Positions 28,554 to 37,151 are shown, counted from the first letter of the stretch. The stretch: 64,000 nt of DNA from Rhizobiales bacterium YIM 77505 (GCA_000745135.1 JQNH01000001.1:372001-436000); one strand, 5' to 3'. Program-made: numbers and translations. Notes: generated by a model from the letters alone, not told the origin.

Positions 28554-29171
28554 TCAGTTCTTCTTGCGGAAGGCGTCGAGGCTGACGACCTCGGCTCCGG
28601 CGGCTGGCGGAGCGTCCTCGTCCGCGTCTGCCGCCTTCTTGGCGGGCGGGGGTGCCTTGTCGGGCTTGCCGCCCTTCGCCGCGGCCGGGCGGGCGCTATC
28701 GAGAGGAAGCTTGGCGGGGATGCCGGGAGCGGGCGCCGGCGCCGGCACGGCGGACGCCTTCGGTTCTTGCTGGGTGGACGCCTCGCCGGCTTCGGAGGAA
28801 CTCGCCGGTTCGGCGCCCCCCGTCTCGAACTTCAGCCCGAACTGCACGGACGGGTCGAAGAAGCCGGTGATGGCGTCGAAGGGCACCACGAGGCGCTCCG
28901 GGATGCCGGAGAACGACAGTCCCACCTCGAACGCGTGTTCGGTGACCGACAAATCCCAGAACTGGTGCTGCAGGACGATGGTCATCTCCTGCGGGTATTT
29001 CTCGCGCAGGCGGCTCGAGACGCGCGCGCCCGGGAAATCGGTCCGGAAGGAGATGTAGAAGTGGTGGTCGCCGAGAAGGCCGTCCCGGGCGGCATCGCCC
29101 AGTACCTTGCGCACCACGCCCTTGAGCGCATCCTGCACGAGGAGATCGTAGCGGATCAGGTCTTTCGACAT
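28554..29171 (-). CDS. sspB: SspB-family ClpXP adaptor, alpha type
   Basis: SspB tethers ssrA-tagged proteins to the ClpXP protease. The 205-residue product has the alphaproteobacterial SspB fold in residues ~1-125 (IRYDLLVQDALKGVVRKVL, FYISFRTDFPGARVS, MTIVLQHQFWDLSV, FSGIPERLVVPFDAITGFFDPSVQFGL), then a long Pro/Ala/Lys linker and a conserved-looking end VVSLDAFRKK that likely docks on ClpX. The ATG at 29171 (MSKDLIRYD) was preferred over one five codons upstream. The tmRNA gene that makes the tag lies directly upstream on the same strand, a telling neighbourhood. Confidence 0.9.
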   Translation of the reverse strand: MSKDLIRYDLLVQDALKGVVRKVLGDAARDGLLGDHHFYISFRTDFPGARVSSRLREKYPQEMTIVLQHQFWDLSVTEHAFEVGLSFSGIPERLVVPFDAITGFFDPSVQFGLKFETGGAEPASSSEAGEASTQQEPKASAVPAPAPAPGIPAKLPLDSARPAAAKGGKPDKAPPPAKKAADADEDAPPAAGAEVVSLDAFRKKN

Positions 29172-29199
29172 CAGGGCGGGGCCCAAGGCGAGAATGTGA

Positions 29200-29518
29200 G
29201 TGGAGGCTTCTGTTGCCAGGTGCCTCCGAACCCCGCCTAACGGTTGCTAGACCGCCAGGACTTCAGAGTGGTCTTGGGGACCGCTTACGCGGCCACCGCA
29301 ACCGGAGCATAGTTGTCGTTGGCAACTATTGCCGTGGCCCGATAACGGCGGAACCATGCCGGGCGAAAGTCCGACCTTTACACCCTCGTCGATCCTATTT
29401 CGCCCCCGCCAAATCCCAGCCCGCGGGCTGGGATTTGGTGGAGGCGCCGGGTACCGCCCCCGGGTCCGATGGGTTTATTCCGTCGGCCGTTTATCGCCAT
29501 AGCCGCCTGCCGGCGGCG
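29200..29518 (-). ncRNA. ssrA: Two-piece (circularly permuted) transfer-messenger RNA
   Basis: tmRNA rescues stalled ribosomes and adds a degradation tag. On the minus strand a frame at 29323-29285 encodes the tag ANDNYAPVAVAA and then a stop. The order is permuted as in alphaproteobacteria: the acceptor piece comes first and ends in CGCCTCC-ACCA at 29436; a 28-nt spacer folds into a perfect hairpin (AATCCCAGCCC / GGGCTGGGATT); the coding piece then starts at 29407 with GGGGGCG, which pairs with CGCCTCC to form the acceptor stem, followed by AGGATCGACG as in other tmRNAs. TATATT at 29530-29525 is a good -10 box, setting the 5' end near 29518. The 3' end is placed after the GGAGGC/GCCTCC hairpin (29227-29202) and is approximate. 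Confidence 0.93.
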
Positions 29519-29524
29519 AAAGGG

Positions 29525-29553
29525 AATATAGGCGGGGAGGACGGCTTTTGGAA
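29525..29553 (-). promoter_or_regulatory. Promoter of ssrA
   Basis: TATATT (29530-29525 on the minus strand) is a near-consensus -10 hexamer in otherwise GC-rich DNA, with a weak -35 (TTCCAA) 17 bp upstream. It is placed to start transcription just before the acceptor piece of the tmRNA. Confidence 0.6.
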
Positions 29554-29601
29554 GGGCCGCAAATGCCGGTCCGGGGGCGCAGCCAGGACGGCGGCGAGGG
29601 T

Positions 29602-30423
29602 TCACACGGCTCCTTCCGTCTCAATGTGCAGGACGCGCCCGCAATGCTTGCAATGCACCGCGTCGAAGTCATGCGCCAGGAGGCCGCAATCCGGGCACTC
29701 GTGGCGGACCTTGGGCGGGCGGAAGAGCGCCTGCAGGAGGCGCAGGAACAGGCTGACGCCGACGACCATGATGACCACGGCGATGAGCCGGCCGCCCGGC
29801 CCGACGAGGGTGATGTCGCCGAACCCGGTCGTCGTGAGCGTGGTGATGGTGAAGTAGAGCGCGTCGATATAGGTCGCGATGCCGGGATTGATGTCGTTCT
29901 GCGTCACATAGACGATGGACGTGACGACGAAGATGAACACGAACAGGTTCACCGTCCGCTCGATCACGGTCTCGTGCTGCCGGAACCAGGCCGAGTCGGC
30001 CCGCAGGTCCCGGAGGAGATGGTAGGAGCGCAGCACCCGCAGCGACCGCGCCACCCGCAGGAAGCCGAGATTGTCGACGAAGCTCGGCAGCAGCAGGGAG
30101 GCGACGACCACGAGGTCGGCCAGGGTGGCGAGGCTGCGCAGGTGCCGACGCTTGTTCGGCTCCACATACAAGCGGGCCGCGAACTCGATCAGGATCGCCG
30201 CCGCCAAGGCGAGGTCGAGCGGGACCATCCACCAGGCCTCCCGGGCGACCGAGGCGAGGAGGAACACGGCGATCGTGCCAAGGTCGAAGGCGATGAGGCC
30301 ATAGCGGAAGCGCCGGGCCCGCGCGCTACCCCCGAAATAGAGCTCGCGCAGCCGCGCATGAAGGGTCGCGCCCCCTGCGGCGCGGCGGCCCGCCCTGGAC
30401 GAAGACGGTGAATCCTGGATCAT
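29602..30423 (-). CDS. Voltage-gated potassium-channel-like protein with C-terminal zinc ribbon
   Basis: A 273-residue membrane protein of the ion-transport family. It has several hydrophobic segments, an S4-like stretch with spaced arginines (FLRVARSLRVLRSYHLLRDLR) and the K+ selectivity filter TTTGFGD at about 196-202, followed by the inner helix GGRLIAVVIMVVGVSLFLRLL. The end is unusual: ECPDCG...DAVHCKHCGRVLHI, a CxxC-x13-CxxC zinc ribbon in the cytoplasm that may act as a regulatory or redox module. The start at 30423 was chosen; the frame is open ~31 codons further but that part lies in the thyA promoter region. It is divergent from thyA. Confidence 0.85.
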   Translation of the reverse strand: MIQDSPSSSRAGRRAAGGATLHARLRELYFGGSARARRFRYGLIAFDLGTIAVFLLASVAREAWWMVPLDLALAAAILIEFAARLYVEPNKRRHLRSLATLADLVVVASLLLPSFVDNLGFLRVARSLRVLRSYHLLRDLRADSAWFRQHETVIERTVNLFVFIFVVTSIVYVTQNDINPGIATYIDALYFTITTLTTTGFGDITLVGPGGRLIAVVIMVVGVSLFLRLLQALFRPPKVRHECPDCGLLAHDFDAVHCKHCGRVLHIETEGAV

Positions 30424-30529
30424 GAAGGCCTGACCCGCCGCAGCAAAAGCTTTAACCTCGCCCGGAGGCGAAGACGCCTCTTCTCGCGCCCGAGCCATCG
30501 AACCTATCGCGCCCAAGGGGCAGGACGGA

Positions 30530-31324
30530 ATGCGACAGTATCACGACCTTCTCCGCCGCATCCTCGACGAGGGCGTCCGCAAGGACGACCGCACCGGCAC
30601 CGGCACCCTGTCGGTCTTCGGCCACCAGATGCGGTTCGACCTTGCGGAGGGCTTCCCGCTCGTCACCACGAAGAAGCTGCACCTCAGATCCATCGTCCAC
30701 GAGCTCCTGTGGTTCCTCTCGGGCGACACGAATGTGCGCTACCTGCAGGAGAACGGCGTCACCATCTGGGACGAGTGGGCGGACGCGGCCGGGGACCTCG
30801 GCCCGGTCTATGGCAGGCAGTGGCGCTCTTGGGAGAAGCCGGACGGGGGGACGGTCGACCAGATCGCCTGGCTCGTGGACGAGATCCGGCGCAACCCCGA
30901 TTCGCGGCGCTTGATCGTCACCGCCTGGAACCCGGCCGACCTCGACCGCATGGCGCTCGCCCCCTGCCACTGCCTGTTCCAGTTCTACGTGGCCAGGGGC
31001 CGGCTCTCCTGCCAGCTCTACCAGCGCTCGGCCGACGTCTTCCTCGGCGTTCCCTTCAACATCGCCTCTTATGCGCTGCTCACGCACATGATCGCCCAGG
31101 TGACCGGGCTCGCGCCGGGCGAGTTCGTGCACACCCTCGGCGACGCCCACCTCTATCTCAACCATCTCGACCAGGCGCGCCTGCAGCTCGGCCGCGAGCC
31201 CCGCTCGCTGCCGCGCCTGCGCCTCAACCCGGCGGTGCGCTCGCTCTTCGATTTCCGCTACGAGGACGTGACCATCGAGGGCTACGACCCGCACCCCGCC
31301 ATCAAGGCCCCGGTGGCGGTGTAG
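30530..31324 (+). CDS. thyA: Thymidylate synthase
   Basis: ThyA methylates dUMP to dTMP with methylene-tetrahydrofolate, producing dihydrofolate. The 264-residue length equals that of E. coli ThyA, and the nucleophile Cys146 lies in [13 protein letters not shown]; other fixed motifs are [43 protein letters not shown] and HLYLNHLDQ. The start at 30530 has AGGACGGA upstream. The next genes in this direction include folA, which recycles the dihydrofolate, with a GNAT gene between them. Confidence 0.97.
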   Translation: MRQYHDLLRRILDEGVRKDDRTGTGTLSVFGHQMRFDLAEGFPLVTTKKLHLRSIVHELLWFLSGDTNVRYLQENGVTIWDEWADAAGDLGPVYGRQWRSWEKPDGGTVDQIAWLVDEIRRNPDSRRLIVTAWNPADLDRMALAPCHCLFQFYVARGRLSCQLYQRSADVFLGVPFNIASYALLTHMIAQVTGLAPGEFVHTLGDAHLYLNHLDQARLQLGREPRSLPRLRLNPAVRSLFDFRYEDVTIEGYDPHPAIKAPVAV

Positions 31325-31452
31325 GCGTGCCGTGAGGCCAAAACGCGCTTGAACCACGAACCCGAGGTTGGCACCTGAGTCTCTCTCCCTTTCCCGGAAG
31401 CCTGGAGCGGAGCGCGAGCGCCTGGCCTTCGGTGCCGCAGAGCCCGGCGGCG
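31325..31452. repeat. thyA downstream gap with a degenerate dispersed repeat
   Basis: The gap holds CCCTTTCCCGGAAGCCTGGAGCG near 31388, a degraded form of the start of the dispersed intergenic repeat, and GAACCACGAACCCGAGGTTGGCACCTGA just before it, which resembles the phrase at 47775-47800. No gene. Confidence 0.45.
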
Positions 31453-31572
31453 TCAGATCGCGGCCAGGACCACCATCAGCACGCACAGGCTGATGGTCGA
31501 GCAGGTGAAGCCGATGAAGGCCCGCGCCAGGGAGCGCGGCGGGTTCGGATCGATCGGTTCGGCGGAGGTCAT
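31453..31572 (-). CDS. Small single-span membrane protein (39 aa)
   Basis: An ATG at 31572 opens a 39-codon frame with a polar N terminus (MTSAEPIDPNPPRSLARAF) and one strong membrane helix to the end (IGFTCSTISLCVLMVVLAAI). Tiny one-span proteins of this shape are common in alphaproteobacteria but often go unannotated. I do not recognise the family. Another tiny hydrophobic frame ends 20 bp upstream in the same direction. Confidence 0.5.
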   Translation of the reverse strand: MTSAEPIDPNPPRSLARAFIGFTCSTISLCVLMVVLAAI

Positions 31573-31592
31573 GGCGGTCGGCCCCAGCAGGT

Positions 31593-31676
31593 TCAAGCCA
31601 GAAGGAGCGGCGCGGAGGCGAGGCACAGGCAGGCGAGCGTCGCCGCAAGACGCTTGAGAACGGAAACCGACATCAT
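31593..31676 (-). CDS. Possible 27-residue hydrophobic peptide
   Basis: A frame from ATG 31676 encodes 27 residues resembling a lone signal peptide (MMSVSVLKRLAATLACLCLASAPLLLA) and then stops. It precedes the 39-residue membrane-protein frame by 20 bp and may form an operon with it, or act as a leader. Coding evidence is only the signal-like composition and position. Confidence 0.3.
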   Translation of the reverse strand: MMSVSVLKRLAATLACLCLASAPLLLA

Positions 31677-31835
31677 GGCGCGACCTCCACACCGAGCGAC
31701 GGCGGGGTGAGTACCCTTGCCCGGTTGCTCCCTTATTGCGTGTTGTGTTTCGTCGCCGGTGTGCGATGACACACAGCGTCGGCGGTGCCCGGTCCCGCCT
31801 GCCGCCTCGTCTTCGGAAGACCCGTTCACAACCTC

Positions 31836-32330
31836 ATGACCGCCGCCCTACGCCCCGCCCGCCCGGCCGATGCGCCGCTCGTGCTGACGCTCATCCGCGA
31901 GCTTGCGGAATACGAGCGCCTCCTCCACGAGGTGGACGCGACGGAGGAGCTGGTGGCCTCGGCCCTCTTCGGAGACAGCCCGCGCGTGTTCTGCGACATC
32001 GCCGAGTGGAGCGGTGCGCCGGCCGGCTTCGCCCTGTGGTTCTACAGTTTCTCGACCTTCCGCGGCCGGCACGGCATCCACCTCGAGGATCTCTACGTCC
32101 GGCCGGCCCATCGCGGCCGGGGCCTCGGCCGCGCGCTCCTGCAGGGCCTTGCGCGCCGCTGCCGCGACGAGGGGCTGCCGCGCCTCGAATGGTCCGTGCT
32201 CGACTGGAACGAGCCCTCGATCCGCTTCTACCGTGCGCTCGGCGCCGTCCCGGTCGATGGCTGGACCAGAAACCGGCTCGACGGGGACGCCCTCGAACGG
32301 CTGGCGGCGGCGCCAGGAGCGGCCCCATGA
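31836..32330 (+). CDS. GNAT-family N-acetyltransferase
   Basis: A 164-residue GNAT protein: LRPARPADAPLVLTLIRELAEYERL (strand 1 and first helices), IHLEDLYVRPAHRGRGLGRALLQGLARRC (the acetyl-CoA pyrophosphate-binding R-G-x-G-x-G/A motif) and LEWSVLDWNEPSIRFYRALGA (motif B). The E-Y-E-R-L start and the W-x-V-L-D-W-N segment resemble the diamine/spermine-type branch, so a small amine is a plausible substrate. The start at 31836 was chosen over a GTG 17 codons upstream. The stop overlaps the folA start (ATGA), so it is expressed with folA. Confidence 0.88.
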   Translation: MTAALRPARPADAPLVLTLIRELAEYERLLHEVDATEELVASALFGDSPRVFCDIAEWSGAPAGFALWFYSFSTFRGRHGIHLEDLYVRPAHRGRGLGRALLQGLARRCRDEGLPRLEWSVLDWNEPSIRFYRALGAVPVDGWTRNRLDGDALERLAAAPGAAP

Positions 32331-32884
32331 GCAGCGACCCCATGAGCGCGTCGGCCGGCCCCTGTCCCCTGGCGATCGTCGTCGCCGTCGCCGAGAACGG
32401 CGTCATCGGGCGCGACAACCGGCTGATCTGGCGGCTGAAGAGCGATCTGCGTCGCTTCCGCGAGCTCACCTGGGGCAAGCCCATGATCATGGGCCGCAAG
32501 ACCTTCGAATCGATCGGAAAGGCGCTGCCCGGACGCAAGACCGTGGTGGTGACGCGCGATCCGGGTTTTTCGGCCGAGGGGGTGGAGGTGGCCCACGGTT
32601 TCGCCGAGGCCGTCGCCCGGGCGATGCGGCTCGCCGGCGAGATGGGTGCGCAGGAGATCGCGGTGGTGGGCGGCGCCGAGATCTACGCGCTCGCCCTGCC
32701 CCACGCCTCGCGCCTCCATTTGACGCTCGTCCATGCCGCCCCGGAGGGGGATGTGCGCTTTCCCGACTTCGACCGGTCGGCCTTCCGCGAGGTGCGGCGC
32801 GAGGCGCGGCCGAAAGGACCCGACGACGAGCACCCCTTCACCTTCGTCGAGCTCGAGCGCACGCAGCCGCTGGGGCCCGCCTGA
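32327..32884 (+). CDS. folA: Dihydrofolate reductase
   Basis: FolA reduces dihydrofolate to tetrahydrofolate with NADPH. The 185-residue protein has the family start (LAIVVAVAENGVIGRDNRLIWRLKSDLRRF), GRKTFESIGKALPGRKTVVVTR for NADPH binding, and IAVVGGAEIYALALPHASRLHLTLV. The position usually held by Pro in W-x-L-P-x-D is Arg-Leu-Lys here (WRLKSD), a variation seen in other alphaproteobacterial sequences. Its start overlaps the GNAT stop; together with thyA upstream this is a folate-cycle neighbourhood. Confidence 0.94.
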   Translation: MSSDPMSASAGPCPLAIVVAVAENGVIGRDNRLIWRLKSDLRRFRELTWGKPMIMGRKTFESIGKALPGRKTVVVTRDPGFSAEGVEVAHGFAEAVARAMRLAGEMGAQEIAVVGGAEIYALALPHASRLHLTLVHAAPEGDVRFPDFDRSAFREVRREARPKGPDDEHPFTFVELERTQPLGPA

Positions 32885-33322
32885 GCCAGGCGCGAACGTC
32901 CGGCGTGGCTTGGCGCGAACCTCCCACTGGGGCTCAGGCGCCACCCTTTCCACACCCTCCACCCTTTACGGATGCGTGGAGCGCGAAGCGCGGAACGCAG
33001 TCCGGGACGGAAGCGCAACCACTTGCTGCGCAGCAGCGCCTTATGGGTGGCGCCACAGAAGAGGCGCAGCCGCGCGGCAAGAGTTATGGCGCTTCCGTCC
33101 CGGACGGCTTTCCACTCCGCTCACGCTCCGTTCCACGCTTCCAGAAAACGGCGCGAGCGCGCCTTGCAGGCGCCCCGGGCGGGGCTAAGCTGACGCATCC
33201 TGTTGACGCTGTTCGGGCGCGCTCCCATGTGCCAGCCTTGACAGGCGCGTCAAACAACACTCACAACCGCGCCCGACGATCGATCACGCACAGTCCGGGC
33301 AGCCGGAAAAAGGACAGGCGTC
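32885..33322. repeat. folA-hflK intergenic region with dispersed repeat, copy 2
   Basis: 438 bp without a gene. Positions ~32960-33070 hold a second copy of the repeat at 18219-18330: the same GGAACGCAGTCCGGGACGG, the self-complementary TGCTGCGCAGCAG and TATGGGTGGCGCCACA in the same order. A related inverted fragment (CCGTCCCGGACGGC) follows at ~33105. The last 100 bp include TTGACAGGCGCGTCAA at 33238-33253, an inverted repeat overlapping a consensus -35, a candidate hflK promoter/operator. Confidence 0.6.
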
Positions 33323-34453
33323 ATGCCTTGGAGCAATCAGAGCGGAGGAGGCCCGTGGGGCCAGCGCGGGCCGGGCGGCGGCCCGTGGGGCTCGGGCCCG
33401 TCAGGGGGCGGCGCGCCGCCCGACCTTGAGGAGATCCTGCGCCGCAGCCAGGACCGGCTCAGGAACATCATTCCGGGCGGCGGCGGCATGGGCCGCAAGG
33501 GCCTCGCCGTCATCGTGCTGGCCGCGCTTCTTCTCTGGCTCGCCACCGGCTTCTACACGGTGCGGCCGAACGAGGTCGGCATCAACATGATCTTCGGCCG
33601 CTACACCGGCTCGACGGGGGAGGGGCTGCGCTACAACTTCCCCTATCCGATCGGCCGGGTGGAGAAGCCCGATGTCCGCCAGCGGCGGACCATCCCCATC
33701 GGCTACCGTCCGGGCGCGCAGGGGCGCGGCCGCGACGTCCTCGAGGAAAGCCTGATGCTGACCGGGGACGAGAACATCGTCGACATCGACTTCGACGTCC
33801 AGTGGAGCGTGAGCCCGGCCCGCGCCCAGGATTTCGTGTTCAACCTCCAGAACCCGGAGGGGACCATCAAATCCGTGGCCGAGAGCGCCATGCGTGAGGT
33901 GGTGGGGCGCCGCCAGATCCAGAACATCCTCACCACCGAGCAGGCGAGCATCGCCGCCGAGGTCAAGGACATCGTCCAGAGCACCCTCGACGCCTATGGG
34001 GCGGGCGTCATCGTCGAGGTGGTGCAGATGATCGCCGTGCAACCGCCGGCCCAGGTGCGCGAGGCCTTCTTCGACGTGAACGCGGCGCAGCAGGACGCCG
34101 AGCGCGTCCAGAACGAAGCCCGCACCTATGCCAGCCAGGTGGTGCCGCGCGCCCGCGGCGAGGCCGCCCAGCGTCTGCAGCAGGCGGAAGCCTATCGCGA
34201 GCAGGTGGTGGCCGAGGCGACCGGCCAGGCGGCGCGCTTCAACCAGGTCTATGAGGAGTACCGCAAGGCTCCCGCAGTGATCCGCGAACGGATGTTCATC
34301 GAGACCATGGAACGCGTCCTCGGCGGCATGGACAAGATCATCATCGACCAGGGCAATGGCGCAGGCCAAGGCGTCGTGCCCTATCTTCCCCTCAATGAGC
34401 TCCAGCGCCGGCCCCAGACGGGCGGCCAGCCCCAGCAGGGAGCCGTCCGATGA
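33323..34453 (+). CDS. hflK: FtsH protease modulator HflK
   Basis: HflK and HflC form a large cage around the membrane protease FtsH and restrain its activity. The 376-residue protein has a Gly/Pro/Trp-rich cytoplasmic start (SGGGPWGQRGPGGG), one membrane helix (about 57-74), and the SPFH/band-7 domain (FYTVRPNEVGINMIFGRYTGST, then ENIVDIDFDVQWSV) with a helical tail (AQRLQQAEAYREQVVAEATGQAARF). Most of it is periplasmic. The stop overlaps the hflC start by 4 bp. Confidence 0.95.
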   Translation: MPWSNQSGGGPWGQRGPGGGPWGSGPSGGGAPPDLEEILRRSQDRLRNIIPGGGGMGRKGLAVIVLAALLLWLATGFYTVRPNEVGINMIFGRYTGSTGEGLRYNFPYPIGRVEKPDVRQRRTIPIGYRPGAQGRGRDVLEESLMLTGDENIVDIDFDVQWSVSPARAQDFVFNLQNPEGTIKSVAESAMREVVGRRQIQNILTTEQASIAAEVKDIVQSTLDAYGAGVIVEVVQMIAVQPPAQVREAFFDVNAAQQDAERVQNEARTYASQVVPRARGEAAQRLQQAEAYREQVVAEATGQAARFNQVYEEYRKAPAVIRERMFIETMERVLGGMDKIIIDQGNGAGQGVVPYLPLNELQRRPQTGGQPQQGAVR

Positions 34454-35379
34454 ACGCCAACCTCATCCGCACCGGCGCGCTCGTCCTTCTCGCCGCGGTG
34501 CTCGTCGTGTTCTACACGGCGACCTTCGTCGTGCAGCAGACCCAGCAGGTGATCGTCCTCCAGTTCGGCCGGGTGCGGACGGTCGTGACCGAGCCGGGGC
34601 TGTATTTCAAATGGCCCTTCATCGAGAACGTCGTGACTCTCGAGAAGCGGGTCCTCGACCTCGATCTGCCGGTGCAGACCGTCCTTTCCGCCGACCGGCA
34701 GAACCTGGAGGTCGACGCCTTCGCGCGCTACCGCATCTCGAAGCCGCTCCAGTTCTACCAGACGGTGAACTCCATCCCGGTCGCGAACCAGCGGCTGGCG
34801 AGCTTCGTGAACTCGTCGATGCGCAACGTGCTCGCCAGCGCCTCGCGCGACGCCATCGTGCGCACCGACCGCGCGGCGCTCATGAACCGCATTCAAGATG
34901 ACGTGAACCGGCAGGCCCAGAACCTTGGCGTCGAGATCATCGACCTGCGCCTGACCCGGGTCGATCTGCCGGCGGCGAACAGCCAGGCGGTCTATCAGCG
35001 CATGCAGACGGAGCGCCAGCGCGAGGCGGCGGATTTGCGCGCCAACGGCCAGCAGCAGGCGGCGACCATCCGTGCCCGGGCCGATCGGGAGGCCACGGTG
35101 ATCCTCGCCGAGGCCACGCGCCAGGCGGAGGAGTTGCGCGGCCGGGGCGATGCGGAGAAGAACCGCATCCTCGCCGAAGCCTTCGGGCGGGACCAGGACT
35201 TCTTCACCTTCTTCCGGTCGATGCAGGCCTATGAGGCCGGGCTCAGGCCCGGCGACACCCGCATGGTCTTGAGCCCCAACAGCGAGTTCTTCCGCTACTT
35301 CAACGACCCGACGGGACGAGGGCGGGGAGGCGACAACGGCGCCGCGACGACGGGCGCCACCGGCGCGCCGCCGCAATAG
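34450..35379 (+). CDS. hflC: FtsH protease modulator HflC
   Basis: The 309-residue partner of HflK: N-terminal membrane helix (TGALVLLAAVLVVFYTATFVV), band-7 domain (QQTQQVIVLQFGRVRTVVTEPGLYFKWPFIENV) and long helical part with TERQREAADLRANGQQQAATIRARADREATVILAEA, typical of SPFH oligomers. Residues such as GRDQDFFTFFRSMQAYE match the conserved HflC end. The last ~25 residues are Gly/Ala-rich. Coupled to hflK by an ATGA overlap; a DUF2065 gene and degP follow, making a membrane/periplasm protein-quality operon. Confidence 0.95.
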   Translation: MNANLIRTGALVLLAAVLVVFYTATFVVQQTQQVIVLQFGRVRTVVTEPGLYFKWPFIENVVTLEKRVLDLDLPVQTVLSADRQNLEVDAFARYRISKPLQFYQTVNSIPVANQRLASFVNSSMRNVLASASRDAIVRTDRAALMNRIQDDVNRQAQNLGVEIIDLRLTRVDLPAANSQAVYQRMQTERQREAADLRANGQQQAATIRARADREATVILAEATRQAEELRGRGDAEKNRILAEAFGRDQDFFTFFRSMQAYEAGLRPGDTRMVLSPNSEFFRYFNDPTGRGRGGDNGAATTGATGAPPQ

Positions 35380-35388
35380 ATCCGTCGC

Positions 35389-35583
35389 ATGAGCGACCTC
35401 ATCGCAGCCCTCGGCCTTGCCTTGGCGGTCGAGGGCCTCTTGTTTGCGGCCTTCCCCGACGCGGTGCGGCGGGCGATGCTGGAGGCGGCCGAGACTCCCA
35501 GCGAGCGGATGCGCCTCATCGGCCTCCTCTCCGCCGCCATCGGGGTCGTGGTGGTCTGGGCCGCGCGCAAGCTCGGCGCTTGA
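35389..35583 (+). CDS. DUF2065 family small membrane protein (64 aa)
   Basis: The 64-residue protein has two membrane helices (LIAALGLALAVEGLLFAAF and RLIGLLSAAIGVVVVWAAR) joined by PDAVRRAMLEAAETPSERM. The pattern LALAVEGLLFAAFP plus R-x-x-G is the DUF2065 family, which is often encoded beside hflC. Function unknown; position suggests a link to HflKC. It starts 9 bp after hflC. Confidence 0.85.
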   Translation: MSDLIAALGLALAVEGLLFAAFPDAVRRAMLEAAETPSERMRLIGLLSAAIGVVVVWAARKLGA

Positions 35584-35669
35584 GCAAGGGTCGCGCTTCT
35601 GCCGCAATCCGCCTTGAATGCAGGCGTGCGCGGCCGATGTATAAGGGATCGCCAGAACGAGGATCTGCC

Positions 35670-37151
35670 ATGGCTCAAGTCGTGAACGCTCATGCGCGGC
35701 AGGTGGCGCCGCCCGCCCGCGCTCTGGCGGCGCTCGTCGGGGCGTTCGCCCTGCTGATCGTCGTCCTGCCCCTGAACGCCTTTGCGCGGGCGCCCGAATC
35801 CTTCGCCGATCTCGCCGAGCAGGTGATGGAGGCGGTCGTCAACATCTCCGCCTCGACCACGGTCGAGACCCGCAACCGCACCCTGCCGCAGCTCCCGCCG
35901 GGCACCCCCTTCGAGGATCTCTTCGAGGAGTTCTTCAACCGCCGCGGTCAGGGCGACGGGCCGCGCCCGCCGCGCCGCTCCAATTCGCTGGGCTCGGGCT
36001 TCGTCATCGATCCTTCCGGGATCGTGGTCACCAACAACCACGTCATCGGCGACGCCAACGAGATCAGCGTCATCTTCGCGGACGGCCAGCAGCTCAAGGC
36101 CGAGATCGTCGGCAAGGACTCCAAGCTCGACATCGCCGTGCTGAAGGTGAAGGCCGACAAGCCGCTCAAGGCGGTCCGCTTCGGCGATTCCGAGAAGCTG
36201 CGTCCCGGCGATTGGGTGATCGCCATCGGCAACCCGTTCGGGCTCGGCGGGTCGGTGACGGCCGGCATCGTCTCGGCGCGCGGCCGCAACATCCAGTCGG
36301 GGCCTTATGACAACTACATCCAGACGGACGCCGCCATCAACAAGGGCAATTCGGGCGGTCCCTTGTTCAACATGGACGGCGAGGTGGTGGGCATCAACAC
36401 GGCGATCCTGTCGCCGAGCGGCGGCTCGGTCGGCATCGGCTTCGCCGTGCCCTCCGCCATGGCGGTGCCGGTCATCGAGCAGCTCCGGCAATATGGAGAG
36501 ACGCGCCGCGGCTGGCTCGGCGTGCGCATCCAGAACGTGGACGAGGCCACCGCCGAGGCGCTCGGCATCGGCGCGCCCCGCGGCGCCCTCATCGCCGGCG
36601 TCGACGAGAAGGGGCCGGCGAAGCCCGCCGGGCTCGAAGTGGGCGATGTGATCGTCCGGTTCGACGGCGTCGAGGTGAAGCAGTCGCGCGATCTGCCCCG
36701 CATCGTCGCCTCTACCCCGGTGGGCAAGACCGTCGAGGTCACCATCATCCGCAAGGGCAAAGAGGAAACGAAGAAGGTGACGCTCGGCCGGCTCGAGGAC
36801 AATGACCGCCAGGCGAGCCTCAACCAGCCGCCGGCCGACCAGCCGAACGTGGTGCGGCGGGCGCTCGGGCTCGAGCTGTCCGGCCTCACCGAGGAGCTGC
36901 GCCGGCGCTACGGCATCAAAGAAGGCCTGAAGGGCGTCGTCGTCACCCGCGTCGATCCCTCCTCCTCGGCCGCCGACAAGCGCATCCAGGCCGGCGAGGT
37001 GATCGTCGAAGTCGGCCAGGAGCCCGTGTCCTCGCCTGCCGATGTGAGCCGGCGCATCGAGGCCCTGAAGAAGGAGGGCAAGAAGTCGGCGCTCCTGCTC
37101 GTCGCCAATGCCCAGGGCGAGGTGCGCTTCGTCGCGGTGTCGATCGAGTAG
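35670..37151 (+). CDS. degP: Do-family periplasmic serine protease/chaperone
   Basis: A 493-residue DegP/DegQ-type protease that degrades or refolds damaged envelope proteins. The signal segment is ALAALVGAFALLIVVLPLNAFA. The chymotrypsin-like domain has the triad His124 (TNNHV), Asp154 (LDIAVL) and Ser228 (GNSGGP); two PDZ domains follow (about 285-375 and 400-490, each with the G-L-x-x-G-D-V/E-I pattern). The ATG at 35670 has an ACGAGGA site; an open frame back to 35580 overlaps the DUF2065 gene and was not used. It follows hflKC-DUF2065, a widespread alphaproteobacterial order. Confidence 0.94.
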   Translation: MAQVVNAHARQVAPPARALAALVGAFALLIVVLPLNAFARAPESFADLAEQVMEAVVNISASTTVETRNRTLPQLPPGTPFEDLFEEFFNRRGQGDGPRPPRRSNSLGSGFVIDPSGIVVTNNHVIGDANEISVIFADGQQLKAEIVGKDSKLDIAVLKVKADKPLKAVRFGDSEKLRPGDWVIAIGNPFGLGGSVTAGIVSARGRNIQSGPYDNYIQTDAAINKGNSGGPLFNMDGEVVGINTAILSPSGGSVGIGFAVPSAMAVPVIEQLRQYGETRRGWLGVRIQNVDEATAEALGIGAPRGALIAGVDEKGPAKPAGLEVGDVIVRFDGVEVKQSRDLPRIVASTPVGKTVEVTIIRKGKEETKKVTLGRLEDNDRQASLNQPPADQPNVVRRALGLELSGLTEELRRRYGIKEGLKGVVVTRVDPSSSAADKRIQAGEVIVEVGQEPVSSPADVSRRIEALKKEGKKSALLLVANAQGEVRFVAVSIE

